From NCBI GenBank assembly GCA_022509165.1, contig JAFLTT010000013.1, forward strand, positions 1 through 64,000: DNA of 64,000 nt, written 5' to 3'. The translations under genes and the position numbers were made by a program. The DNA is from Muribaculaceae bacterium. Its GTDB lineage: Bacteria > Bacteroidota > Bacteroidia > Bacteroidales > Muribaculaceae. Shown here piece after piece: positions 45,455-53,958 of this stretch. The number at the start of each line of letters is the position of its first letter. The stretch's first letter is position 1. The notes beneath the pieces are model-generated. The model was not told the DNA's origin. It saw only the letters and a list, made by a program, of their open reading frames with translations, and ran no database searches.

Positions 45455-46462
45455 TTACTGTTTCTCATCTTCAAGGATGACAGACATGCCGGGTCGAAGG
45501 TTATCGATTTTGGAAGTTGGCCGAGCTTTAATCTGGAAAGTTCTGGCATCGAAGTCACCGGTAGATTTGGTAGCCTGCCAGTTTGCATAGGTGCCCAGGT
45601 CTTTTATGTAAAATACTTTAGCTTCCGTCTTCACATCCAAAGCCGGGATACGTATCTTAATCACACTACCTGTGGTAATATCTTTGAGGAGAGTCTCCCT
45701 TACATTAAACACAACCCAATGGTCATCTTTTTGAAGTGACATTATGGGAGCTCCGGTGGCTATAAGTTCAGAAACATTTGGATAAATTTCAGTGATTTCT
45801 CCGTCAAAAGGAGCAGTAAGATATTGATCTTCCAATAGAGCATTTACTTCCATTACGCCACCCTTTGCCACATTCACCATAGCTTTTGCCGCTTCTTTGT
45901 CTTCTCTCTGGGCTCCGGCCTTAGCAAGCGAATATTGGCTTTCAGCAGCGGCCACTCCGGCTGTAGCAGCATCATATGCTGCTTTAGCCTCATCCCGTTT
46001 CTGTTCGCTTATCACTCCCTTAGAATATAGAGCTTCCATCCTTTCGTAAGTCTTTTTAGCAATACTCTCAGCTGCAAGTGCTTGTTGCCAAAGTTCATAT
46101 GAGGCTTTCACTATCTGCGAACGGGTGCCGGCATCCACCTTGGCATTAGCAGCCTGAGCAGCGTTTTCCATGGCCTCGGCCTGCCCGAGCCGGGCATCTA
46201 CCAATGAAGAGTATATATGTACCAGCGTATCCCCTTTTTTAACGCGGTCGCCTTCCTCAACAAAAATTTCTTCTATTCTTCCCGGCAACTTTCCTGAGAT
46301 ACGAATTTCAGTTGCATCAGCCTGACCTTGAACCGTGTCAGGGCCTTGTTTGATAACAAGAAAACCGAGTATGGCCAAACCGGCTATAATAAGTATCACC
46401 ACCACAATGGTGAGGATAAGCATTCTATCTTTCGCAGAAACTGCTTCTTCTGATGAGGACAT
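45455..46462 (-). CDS. HlyD-family membrane fusion protein
   Basis: The 335-aa periplasmic adaptor is anchored by one N-terminal helix (MLILTIVVVILIIAGLAILGFLVI). The first biotinyl-lipoyl half is at about 50-75 (KLPGRIEEIFVEEGDRVKKGDTL). A coiled-coil hairpin with alanine-rich heptads spans about 80-190 (AMENAAQAANAKVDAG; AYDAATAGVAAAESQYSLAKAG), followed by the second half (LTAPFDGEITEIYPNVSELIATGAPI) and a beta-barrel. The type (YhiI/EmrA-like) pairs with ABC-2 permeases. It lies between repeat blocks R4 (upstream) and R3 (downstream) within the operon. Confidence 0.9.
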   Translation of the reverse strand: MSSSEEAVSAKDRMLILTIVVVILIIAGLAILGFLVIKQGPDTVQGQADATEIRISGKLPGRIEEIFVEEGDRVKKGDTLVHIYSSLVDARLGQAEAMENAAQAANAKVDAGTRSQIVKASYELWQQALAAESIAKKTYERMEALYSKGVISEQKRDEAKAAYDAATAGVAAAESQYSLAKAGAQREDKEAAKAMVNVAKGGVMEVNALLEDQYLTAPFDGEITEIYPNVSELIATGAPIMSLQKDDHWVVFNVRETLLKDITTGSVIKIRIPALDVKTEAKVFYIKDLGTYANWQATKSTGDFDARTFQIKARPTSKIDNLRPGMSVILEDEKQ

Positions 46463-46469
46463 AGTAAAT

Positions 46470-46600
46470 TTCGTTTATCGTAATTCGTTTATCGTTAATC
46501 GTAGGATAATACTATGTTTAGCGTTTTTCGTTAATAGCTTTTCTTTTACCGCTTTATAATAGTATTCTACTTATTGTTTACTGTTTACTGTTTATTACTT
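46470..46600. repeat. Heptad repeat block between tolC-like and hlyD-like genes (copy R4, inverted)
   Basis: Read on the minus strand, the block has AAGTAATAAACAGTAAACAGTA-type heptads, a spacer of about 60 bp, then ATTATCCTACGA and AACGATA heptads. The A-then-B order is the same as in R2 and R3 but on the other strand. The block overlaps the last codons of the TolC gene. Confidence 0.82.
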
Positions 46601-48025
46601 AAAGTTAAGAGTGCCAAGTACTTTGGAGAGGTAAGTGTGTGCGAGTCTTACGCTGATTTCGGCATCTATTTTCTCGGAATTTGCACTCAGCCAGGCAGTT
46701 TGAGCCGCGAGCACGTCGCTGGTGGTCAGAACCCCTTCCATGAAACCGATCCGGGCCTGAGTGAGATTTTCATCAGCTTTCTTCAGATTGAGGGTTGTCA
46801 TACGGTAGGTCTTCTCTGCCTCATCCAGACTGAATTTTGCCTGATTTACCTGAAGTTGTACCTTTTCCTCGAGGTCTTCAAGGAGCATACGTTGAGCGGC
46901 TGTGTTAGATTTGGCCGCTTTATATCTCTTATAATCACCTCCCCAATGCCAAATCGGAACCTGAAGAGTGGCTCCTACACTAAAGCCACCTCCGAAGCGT
47001 TTCTTGAACCCGTCGATCACATTGGGATTCGAGAAGGAATAGGCTCCGACTAATGCTATCTTGGGGAGCATTTCACTTAGGCTAAGAGCTTCTTTACTCT
47101 TCAAGAGATTGATAGATTGTCTCACAATCTCCAGATCCTGACGCCTTGAATATACTTCAGCCAGATTCACCTGAGCAGCTGGCCGGAGATCGGTATAATT
47201 CAATTCTTCATCCTCGAGCTGCATCTGAGTTTCCGGAGGAAGACCGCAAATCTGTGCCAGGACCATACGCGACAGCACCAGACCATTGCTCACCTTTGAC
47301 AATGCTACGTTGGCTTCATTATTTCTCACCTCTACAGAAAGTAGATCGCTTTTTGTGGCTACTCCTTCTTCCAGCATCATTTTTACATTATAGCATAATG
47401 AATCTGTAAGGGCCACAAAACTTTCAGCCAGTTTCTTTTTTTCCTTGAGACTCACCACAGTCCAATAGGCTTCATCCACCGAATACACTATCTCCTGGGC
47501 TACATTATTGCTCATAGCCGCAGCAATCTTCTCTCCGAATCCGGCAATCTGATTAAGAGCCCGAATCTGTCCGCCCATATATACGGGTTGGGTAAGGGTG
47601 AAAGCCCCGGCAAAAACATTGTGTACGTCAAACGACATTGCCTCCTTCGGTATCACGGCAATTTCAGATGGGATGTATCCTCCGGTCTCCGGATTCACTA
47701 CGGGACGTCCATCGGGCCCTGTCACCACATTATATTGATAAGACATGGTGGTGGGATCAAACTTCATGGTTGGAAGTTTTGCATCTTCTCCCAGCAGATT
47801 GATGATACGCTGATTGTAGAAATAGGTTCCTGTGAAGTCGATACCGGGAAGGTAGGCTGCCCTGGCTGCAGATTTAAGACTGGAGGCTCCTTTCAAATTT
47901 TCCTGAGCCATCCTAATTAACTTATTATTGCGCAGAGCCATATTCCGGCAAGAGTCAAGGCTCACCTGGGCCCAAGCACCTATAGATAAGAAAATTAGCA
48001 AAAATATAGTAATGATGCGTTTCAT
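46595..48025 (-). CDS. TolC-family outer-membrane efflux protein
   Basis: The roughly 476-aa outer-membrane channel forms a trimeric tunnel. Signal peptide MKRIITIFLLIFLSIGAWAQ starts at 48025; the in-frame upstream start at 48049 would only add a non-signal extension. The mature protein has the two-repeat TolC layout, with long helices (SLDSCRNMALRNNKLIRMAQENLKGA; AQVNLAEVYSRRQDLEIVRQSINLLKSKEALSLSEMLPKIALVGAYSFSNP) and beta segments between. It is the first gene of the operon, 21 nt from a TAATTTTG box, and diverges from the MATE gene. Confidence 0.92.
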   Translation of the reverse strand: MKRIITIFLLIFLSIGAWAQVSLDSCRNMALRNNKLIRMAQENLKGASSLKSAARAAYLPGIDFTGTYFYNQRIINLLGEDAKLPTMKFDPTTMSYQYNVVTGPDGRPVVNPETGGYIPSEIAVIPKEAMSFDVHNVFAGAFTLTQPVYMGGQIRALNQIAGFGEKIAAAMSNNVAQEIVYSVDEAYWTVVSLKEKKKLAESFVALTDSLCYNVKMMLEEGVATKSDLLSVEVRNNEANVALSKVSNGLVLSRMVLAQICGLPPETQMQLEDEELNYTDLRPAAQVNLAEVYSRRQDLEIVRQSINLLKSKEALSLSEMLPKIALVGAYSFSNPNVIDGFKKRFGGGFSVGATLQVPIWHWGGDYKRYKAAKSNTAAQRMLLEDLEEKVQLQVNQAKFSLDEAEKTYRMTTLNLKKADENLTQARIGFMEGVLTTSDVLAAQTAWLSANSEKIDAEISVRLAHTYLSKVLGTLNFK

Positions 48026-48046
48026 GAGTGCTAGATACGGTGGATG

Positions 48047-48054
48047 CAAAATTA
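48047..48054 (-). promoter_or_regulatory. Putative -7 box of the exporter operon
   Basis: TAATTTTG on the minus strand fits TAnnTTTG, 21 nt upstream of the TolC-family ATG at 48025. Confidence 0.5.
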
Positions 48055-48067
48055 GCGATAAAATCAG

Positions 48068-48075
48068 TAATTTTG
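48068..48075 (+). promoter_or_regulatory. Putative -7 box for the MATE gene
   Basis: TAATTTTG on the plus strand fits TAnnTTTG, 32 nt upstream of the ATG at 48108, in the 82-bp gap between divergent starts. Confidence 0.5.
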
Positions 48076-48107
48076 CACGATTTTAATAGAGAAAAAATCA
48101 AGGAAAA

Positions 48108-49496
48108 ATGTCTTTGTCAGCAAAAATTTCCACCAATTATTTCCTTACAATGAGAAGCCTTCTCAGATTAGGGATTCCGGTTTTGGTAACAAACATCGGA
48201 ATAATAGTGGTGAGTTTTGCCGACACCATGATGGTAGGTGCCTATGGAATCAACGAGTTAGCAGCCTCGGCCTTTGTCAATAGTCTTTTCCTTGTGCCGG
48301 TAGTGATGCTTCTGGGCTTTGCCGGAGGTGTGACCCCGATTATAGGAGCGCTCTATGGTAAAGGGAATCATGAAGAAGGAGGCCGGATGCTTCGTGCTTC
48401 TGTGATAGTGAATATAATTGTGTCGGTGATCTTCCTGGTAGTATTGGTAATTCTCTATTTTTTTCTTGACTATTTCGGACAAGACAGCGACATCCTGCCG
48501 ATTGCCAAGCAATATTACCTCATAATCCTGCCTATGGTGATACCGATGGCCCTCTTCAACTGCCTTCAGCAGGCATGTAATGGTTTAAACGACACTGCCA
48601 CTCCCATGTGGATAATACTGGGCACCGATGTGATCAACATAGTCGGGAACTATGTGCTGATATTCGGCAAATTCGGTTTTCCCGAACTGGGCCTTGCAGG
48701 AGCCGGATGGAGCACTCTGGCAGCCCGCACGGCAGGTGCTGTGGCTATCCTGATTGTGTATGCCACTACACCGCGGTACCATAGTTACTGGCAATCACTT
48801 TGGAAACGAGGGTGTGGCAGCATACGCCGTTGGGAAGTCTGGAACACCAGTTATCCTCTCATGGTGCAAAGTGGTGTGGAATGTGGCTTATGGACCTTCG
48901 GAGCAGTGGCAAGCGGATGGTTTGGTAAAGTAGAACTTGCCGCTTACCAAGTTATGAACACTATCGGACAGTTAGGTTTTATGATATATATGAGTTTCGG
49001 ATGGGCCACTTCAATCAAAGTAGCAAATTATACAGGCCGGAACGACTTCCAGGCAGTAAGAAACGTAACCCGAATCGGATTACATATCATTCTGGCACTG
49101 GCTACAATATCTTCTATCGTTTTCATTGCCTTCACAGAAAGGATGGTAAGTTATTTCACTCCGGAATCCGATGTGATTGCCTATGCGATGATGTTAATTG
49201 TGCCGCTCGTTCTCTATCAATACTGCGACGGTACCCAGCTCACCTATGTCAATGCTCTTAGAGGCACTTCCAAAGTGAAACCCCTGCTTTGGATATCCAC
49301 TTTGAGTTATCTGATAGTGGGAATACCTGTACTTTTGCTGTTTGCTGTGGGTTTCCAATTAGAGACCGTAGGAGTATATTACAGCTTTTCCGTGGCGTTG
49401 CTAACCGCTTCAGTACTGCTGGTATGGGTATTCTATAAAACTGTGGCGAGATTGGAAGGACCTACTTTGGAAAGTGAAGCAATTATTATAAAGTGA
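48108..49496 (+). CDS. MATE-family efflux transporter
   Basis: The 462-aa, 12-helix multidrug and toxin extrusion antiporter would be driven by a sodium or proton gradient. Helix 1 and the following loop (LRLGIPVLVTNIGIIVVSFADTMMVGAYGINELAASAF) are the family signature, including the conserved D-x-x-M-V-G. A matching second-half start is at AYQVMNTIGQLGFMIYMSFGWATSIKVANYTGRND. The substrate is unknown. It is divergent from the TolC-headed exporter and 102 bp upstream of parA. Confidence 0.92.
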   Translation: MSLSAKISTNYFLTMRSLLRLGIPVLVTNIGIIVVSFADTMMVGAYGINELAASAFVNSLFLVPVVMLLGFAGGVTPIIGALYGKGNHEEGGRMLRASVIVNIIVSVIFLVVLVILYFFLDYFGQDSDILPIAKQYYLIILPMVIPMALFNCLQQACNGLNDTATPMWIILGTDVINIVGNYVLIFGKFGFPELGLAGAGWSTLAARTAGAVAILIVYATTPRYHSYWQSLWKRGCGSIRRWEVWNTSYPLMVQSGVECGLWTFGAVASGWFGKVELAAYQVMNTIGQLGFMIYMSFGWATSIKVANYTGRNDFQAVRNVTRIGLHIILALATISSIVFIAFTERMVSYFTPESDVIAYAMMLIVPLVLYQYCDGTQLTYVNALRGTSKVKPLLWISTLSYLIVGIPVLLLFAVGFQLETVGVYYSFSVALLTASVLLVWVFYKTVARLEGPTLESEAIIIK

Positions 49497-49525
49497 TAAA
49501 GCCAATTTTGATAAATTGTGTTAAA

Positions 49526-49560
49526 TATGCTTACCCAAGCATAGTAATTCAGTAACTTTG
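49526..49560 (+). promoter_or_regulatory. parAB promoter with overlapping palindrome
   Basis: The -7 box TAACTTTG is at 49553-49560, 38 nt before the parA ATG. A 7-bp inverted repeat TATGCTT/AAGCATA with a 4-nt centre (49526-49543) covers where the -33 box should be. No T-run follows, so it is more likely an operator than a terminator. Confidence 0.5.
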
Positions 49561-49598
49561 GGGAAATATTGTTGTTTTGCAACTCGAAAAGTTTAGAG

Positions 49599-50375
49599 AT
49601 GGGCAAAATTATTTCAATAGCAAATCAAAAGGGAGGTGTGGGGAAGACAACCACTGCCTTCAATCTTGGCGCGTGTCTGGCCAGAGAGGGTAAAAAAGTG
49701 CTGCTTGTAGATGCCGACCCTCAAGCCAACGCCACTTCCGGTTTAGGATTGAATCCTGAAGAGGCCGAAATTTCGATCTATGAATGTATAGTAGACAATG
49801 CCGACCCTAAGAAGGCAATCCGATCAAGTTGCGTAGAGGGTCTGGAAGTATTAGGCTCACGAATCGACCTGGTAGGTGCCGAAGTGGAACTCATGCAGCA
49901 AAAAGACCGCGAACGGGTGCTATCCCGAATACTTCGACCGTTAAAAGATTCATACGACTACATACTTATAGACTGCAGCCCCTCGCTGGGACTAATAACG
50001 GTAAATGCACTCACAGCTTCAGATTCTGTGATCATTCCTGTGCAGGCTGAGTATTTCGCACTCGAAGGAATATCGCAACTTCTTAACACCATCCGTATCA
50101 TAAAAAGCAGACTTAGTCCTACTCTGGAAATAGAGGGCTTCTTACTCACGATGTATGATGCCCGACTTAGACTGGCCAATCAGATTTTCGAGGAACTCCG
50201 GTGCCATTTCGGCGACATGGTGTTTAATACAGTGATTCCGAGAAATATAAAGCTTTCAGAGTCTCCCAGTCACGGTCTGCCGGTAATACTTTATGACCCT
50301 GAAAGCCGCGGTGCCATTGCATATAGTCAGTTGGGCCGTGAACTTATTGCCAAGAACCGCCCCAAAAGAGGATGA
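49599..50375 (+). CDS. parA: Chromosome partitioning ATPase ParA
   Basis: This Walker-type ATPase moves ParB-bound origin regions apart along the nucleoid. About 258 aa from the ATG at 49599 give MGKIISIANQKGGVGKTTT with the deviant Walker A box. An in-frame TTG 30 bp upstream adds residues not found in homologues. DADPQANATSGLG, Walker B YDYILIDCSPSLGLITVNAL and the PVQAEYFALEG switch are present. The short N-terminus with no helix-turn-helix marks it as chromosomal (Soj-like). parB follows by 31 bp. Confidence 0.96.
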   Translation: MGKIISIANQKGGVGKTTTAFNLGACLAREGKKVLLVDADPQANATSGLGLNPEEAEISIYECIVDNADPKKAIRSSCVEGLEVLGSRIDLVGAEVELMQQKDRERVLSRILRPLKDSYDYILIDCSPSLGLITVNALTASDSVIIPVQAEYFALEGISQLLNTIRIIKSRLSPTLEIEGFLLTMYDARLRLANQIFEELRCHFGDMVFNTVIPRNIKLSESPSHGLPVILYDPESRGAIAYSQLGRELIAKNRPKRG

Positions 50376-50406
50376 CAGGCAAGGGTAAAAGGAAAGAATT
50401 TGAAAT

Positions 50407-51279
50407 ATGAGTTTGAAAAGAAATGCATTGGGCCGTGGGCTCGACTCTCTTATTTCCGTCAATGATATTCAGACGGGAGGCAGCTCTGCCATAAACGAAA
50501 TTAAAATTGAAGAGATAAAGCCCAATCCACATCAACCGAGGCGCACTTTCGATGAGGAATCGCTTGCTGAACTTGCCGCTTCCATCACCGAACTGGGAGT
50601 AGTGCAGCCACTATCGGTAAGAGACATGGGAGATGGCACTTATCAGATAATAGCCGGTGAACGCCGTTGGAGAGCAGCCCGCCTGGCAGGCCTCAGTTCG
50701 GTACCTGCATATGTGAGAAGCGCCTCAGATTCTGAAGTGACAGAAATGGCTCTTATAGAAAATATACAGAGAGAAGACCTCAACTCAATTGAGGTGGCCC
50801 TGGCCTTCAGAAATCTTATCGACACCTACAACCTGACGCAAGAGAGACTGAGCGAAAGACTCGGAAAAAAACGAGCCACAATCGCCAATCACCTCCGTCT
50901 GCTGAAACTCCCGGCAGAAATACAACTCGGACTCCGCGACCATAAACTTGACATGGGGCACGCCAGAGCTCTCCTCAGCGTGGATGATCCTAAGAAACAG
51001 CTGCAACTTTATAACCTCATCCTGAAGGAGGGCCTTTCAGTGAGAAAGGTGGAGGAACTGGCTAAAAAAGTCGGAGAAACAAAAGAAGCGAATGAAGGGA
51101 AAGTGACAGTGGCCAAACCTGATTTTTCTGAATTTCAGAAAGCCATCTCCAGCCGTCTTGGTAACCCGGTAAAAATAACAAGGCGACCTGACGGGCGTGG
51201 CACTGTGACAATTAACTTTTCTAACGATTCTGATTTCCATAACCTTATAGAGACCCTGACGGGAGAAGGCAAAAACTAA
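50407..51279 (+). CDS. parB: Chromosome partitioning protein ParB
   Basis: This CTPase and DNA clamp loads at parS sites and recruits ParA and SMC. The 290 aa carry the ParB N-terminal domain (IKPNPHQPRRTFDEESLAELAASI), the nucleotide-binding GERRWRAARLAG, a central helix-turn-helix (LTQERLSERLGKKRATIANHLRLLKLP), and a C-terminal dimerisation domain. The N-terminal RNALGRGLDSLI segment is the ParA-contacting motif. I did not notice a parS-like palindrome in this window by eye. Confidence 0.96.
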   Translation: MSLKRNALGRGLDSLISVNDIQTGGSSAINEIKIEEIKPNPHQPRRTFDEESLAELAASITELGVVQPLSVRDMGDGTYQIIAGERRWRAARLAGLSSVPAYVRSASDSEVTEMALIENIQREDLNSIEVALAFRNLIDTYNLTQERLSERLGKKRATIANHLRLLKLPAEIQLGLRDHKLDMGHARALLSVDDPKKQLQLYNLILKEGLSVRKVEELAKKVGETKEANEGKVTVAKPDFSEFQKAISSRLGNPVKITRRPDGRGTVTINFSNDSDFHNLIETLTGEGKN

Positions 51280-51281
51280 AT

Positions 51282-52028
51282 TTGAGAAAAAATCACACAT
51301 ATACTCACAGACTATTCCGGTTAGCCATCTTTATCTGCCTGGCAATTTTATGGAATATCCCGGTTGTGGCTCAGGAACCTATGATAGAACCTCCCGGGGA
51401 ACCTAACGATACCACAGCCTATGTGGATGGCATGATACTTCTGAAGACTCCACTGGAGGCTGAAGATGACGATGGAGACATAACTGTGGTGACAGACGAA
51501 AATTACCATCCTTACGGCCTCGAGAATAAGCGTGAATTCAATCCAAGCCCTGAACGAGCAGTATGGATGTCGGCCCTCTTTCCCGGACTGGGACAGATCT
51601 ATAACCGACGATATTGGAAATTACCTATCGTAGTAGGAGGATTTATGGGTCTGGGCTATGCAACCAACTGGAACAACGGGCAGCTTAAGGAATACTCCCA
51701 GGCTTACCGTGACCTGATGGACAACGATCCCAGCACCAATTCCTATATGAATTTCTTTCCTCCAAACACAAAGGAGGAAAATCTGAATAAAACATGGCTC
51801 ACCAGCGTGATGCGGAGCCGTCGTGACTTCTATCGGAGAAACCGCGATCTTTGCATCATTTGTTGTGTAGGGCTATATCTCTTATGTATGGTGGATGCCT
51901 ATGTAGACGCATCCCTTGCACATTTCGATATCTCTCCCGACCTTTCAATAGAATGGAGCCCCGCGATCGGAGTAGACCCCTCGGAAAAGAAACTTAACGT
52001 GGGGATTCAATGGGCTCTCAATTTTTAA
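51282..52028 (+). CDS. DUF5683-family membrane protein
   Basis: The 248-aa protein has a signal-like or anchor segment (LFRLAIFICLAILWNIPVVAQ), then PSPERAVWMSALFPGLGQIYNRRYWKLPIVVGGFMGLGYATNWN, the DUF5683 core with a P-G-x-G-Q-x-Y-N signature. A second helix (DLCIICCVGLYLLCMVDAYVDASL) follows. Function is unknown. The only start that retains the signal segment is TTG at 51282, 2 bp after the parB stop. The order parA-parB-DUF5683-transglycosylase suggests a link to the cell envelope at division, which is inference. Confidence 0.82.
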   Translation: MRKNHTYTHRLFRLAIFICLAILWNIPVVAQEPMIEPPGEPNDTTAYVDGMILLKTPLEAEDDDGDITVVTDENYHPYGLENKREFNPSPERAVWMSALFPGLGQIYNRRYWKLPIVVGGFMGLGYATNWNNGQLKEYSQAYRDLMDNDPSTNSYMNFFPPNTKEENLNKTWLTSVMRSRRDFYRRNRDLCIICCVGLYLLCMVDAYVDASLAHFDISPDLSIEWSPAIGVDPSEKKLNVGIQWALNF

Positions 52029-52059
52029 CTCACTGTATTAAAACGGAAATTTTTTGGAA

Positions 52060-53721
52060 ATGAAAAGAGCGGTTCTAACAATTTCAGCAATTTTATCCGT
52101 TGCGGGCCTCTTTGCCCAAAATAACCCCGGAAATGTATTGGATCTTAAACACAGTATCACCGACCCTTCAATCGTATATCCTGAAAGTTTTGAAACGGAT
52201 ATACAGAAGCTACAGGAAAGCTGGTTTATAAAAAACTATACTGCCACCGACAACCGCTACTCTCAATTGGGAGATGTGAATGTGAGCGACGAAGTAATCA
52301 TAAATCGTCTCTCAAAGATTCCCAATGTGATTGAGATGCCCTTCAACCAAGTGGTGAGAAGTTATATTGACAAATACACAAAGGGTGAACGCGGCCAAGT
52401 GCCTGCTCTTCTTGGCCTCGGACTTTATTATAATCCTATCTTTGAACAGGCACTCGAGGAACATGGACTACCTCTGGAGCTCAAATATTTACCCATGATT
52501 GAATCAAGCCTTGACCCCAACGCAGTGTCAAAACATGGAGCCGCGGGGCTATGGCAATTCATGCTCAATACAGCCAAGGGTCTGGGTATGGAAGTGAACA
52601 GTCTGGTAGATGAACGACGCGACCCGTATCTATCTTCAGAAATGGCGGCGAATTATCTGAAAGGCCTCTATGAAACTTATGGTGACTGGAGTCTGGCCAT
52701 CGCAGCGTATAATTGTGGACCCGGCACACTCAACAAGGCCATCCGCCGAGCAGGAGGTGACCCTAAGGACCATGATTTCTGGAGCATCTACAATTATCTG
52801 CCACCGGAGACCCGAGGATATGTGCCGGCCTTCATAGCCATAAATTATGTGATGACTTATTACCCGGAACATAATTTTTCTCCTGTATTGCCCACCGCTC
52901 CTCTGGTAATTGATACGATACATTTAAAAGACCGTATTCACTTCGAACAGATTTCCCAAGTACTGGATATTCCGGTCGAAGAACTCAGGATTCTTAATCC
53001 TCAATACCGTGCGGATATAATTCCGGGCACTCCGGAAATTCCCCGTAATCTTATACTGCCGTCACAACAGATACATGCCTATCTGCTCAGTGAAGAGGAT
53101 ATAAAGAATTATGAAGCCGATAAATATGCTCAAAGAGAGACAGTACAACCGGCTGAAGCCCAGCCTGAGGATGCCATGGCAATGGTGGAAGACACAGAGA
53201 TATGGGTGGAACCTGTGAAACCTGCGAAAAACAAATCACAAAGTGGCAGTCAGACTATTGTGCATAAAGTGAAGGCCGGAGAGACACTTTCGGCCATTGC
53301 CAAGACTTATGAAGTATCTATCGACGATATTAAAAAGACCAACAACCTTAAGAGGGATGCTGTGAGAGTAGGCCAGCAATTACGCATAGTCACCAATTCT
53401 CCTCAAGCAGTAATGGAGACCACCGTGGCAACCGTTACCGGAAAAAACAATTCGGCGTCCAATTCCTCATCTACAAAGTCTTCCGGCAAGAATACTGCTT
53501 CTTCTACCCAGAAATCGGGAAGTGCCACTACTCATACTATCAAGAAAGGCGAAACACTTTCTACGATAGCCTCGAAATATGGAGTGACGATAGCAGCCAT
53601 AAAGAATGCCAACGGAATGAAGAACGATAAAATCCAGGCCGGGCAGAAAATTAAAATACCTGCCAAAAGTTCCGGAACATCGGCCAAGAAATCTACGGGC
53701 ACAAAAAGTAAAAGGAGATAA
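52060..53721 (+). CDS. Lytic transglycosylase with two LysM domains (MltD-like)
   Basis: This periplasmic enzyme cleaves the glycan strands of peptidoglycan. The roughly 553 aa start with a signal peptide (MKRAVLTISAILSVAGLFAQ); ATG 52060 is chosen over an upstream TTG. The SLT catalytic domain spans about 110-260, with the catalytic glutamate in MIESSLDPNAVSKHGAAGLWQFM and a later AYNCGPGTLNKAI. Two LysM domains that bind peptidoglycan are at about 400-445 (VKAGETLSAIAKTYEVSIDDI) and 495-540 (IKKGETLSTIASKYGVTIAAI), separated by a Ser-rich linker. A hairpin overlapping the stop ends the operon. Confidence 0.94.
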   Translation: MKRAVLTISAILSVAGLFAQNNPGNVLDLKHSITDPSIVYPESFETDIQKLQESWFIKNYTATDNRYSQLGDVNVSDEVIINRLSKIPNVIEMPFNQVVRSYIDKYTKGERGQVPALLGLGLYYNPIFEQALEEHGLPLELKYLPMIESSLDPNAVSKHGAAGLWQFMLNTAKGLGMEVNSLVDERRDPYLSSEMAANYLKGLYETYGDWSLAIAAYNCGPGTLNKAIRRAGGDPKDHDFWSIYNYLPPETRGYVPAFIAINYVMTYYPEHNFSPVLPTAPLVIDTIHLKDRIHFEQISQVLDIPVEELRILNPQYRADIIPGTPEIPRNLILPSQQIHAYLLSEEDIKNYEADKYAQRETVQPAEAQPEDAMAMVEDTEIWVEPVKPAKNKSQSGSQTIVHKVKAGETLSAIAKTYEVSIDDIKKTNNLKRDAVRVGQQLRIVTNSPQAVMETTVATVTGKNNSASNSSSTKSSGKNTASSTQKSGSATTHTIKKGETLSTIASKYGVTIAAIKNANGMKNDKIQAGQKIKIPAKSSGTSAKKSTGTKSKRR

Positions 53722-53740
53722 AAATCTCCTTTACTTTTTG
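53702..53740 (+). terminator. Rho-independent terminator overlapping the transglycosylase stop
   Basis: The stretch 53702-53719 pairs with 53724-53740 (one bulge) around a 4-nt loop, with T-rich arms. The stop codon at 53719-53721 sits at the loop. Confidence 0.8.
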
Positions 53741-53783
53741 TAATCCGGACTGAACCGGCTTTACTTTCTTATTTTATCTTTTT

Positions 53784-53941
53784 GATTATCCTCATAAATA
53801 TCCCCATTAATAATTTGCCCTCAAATGTAGGGACGCACGAGCCGTGCGTCCGAAATTAAAAAGGCTAACTAATTGGTTTTCAGAGGACGCACGAGCCGTG
53901 CGTCCCTACATATGTCGTTTGAGATATTATTCGGGATAATC
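53784..53941. repeat. Paired-palindrome element, copy E3
   Basis: The element of about 158 bp lies between convergent genes. Its inverted ends are shorter (GATTATCC/GGATAATC). Two identical hairpins with arms GGACGCACG/CGTGCGTCC lie about 35 bp apart, flanked by GTAG on the left and CTAC on the right, so the outer arms can also pair with each other. The rest of the 237-bp gap holds only the terminator. Confidence 0.88.
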
Positions 53942-53958
53942 TTTTTTGATAAGTTAAA

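Noticed and set aside
49497..53721. parS site near parAB
   Set aside because: I looked by eye for a parS-like palindrome around parA and parB and found none. The short palindrome at 49526 has a different sequence.
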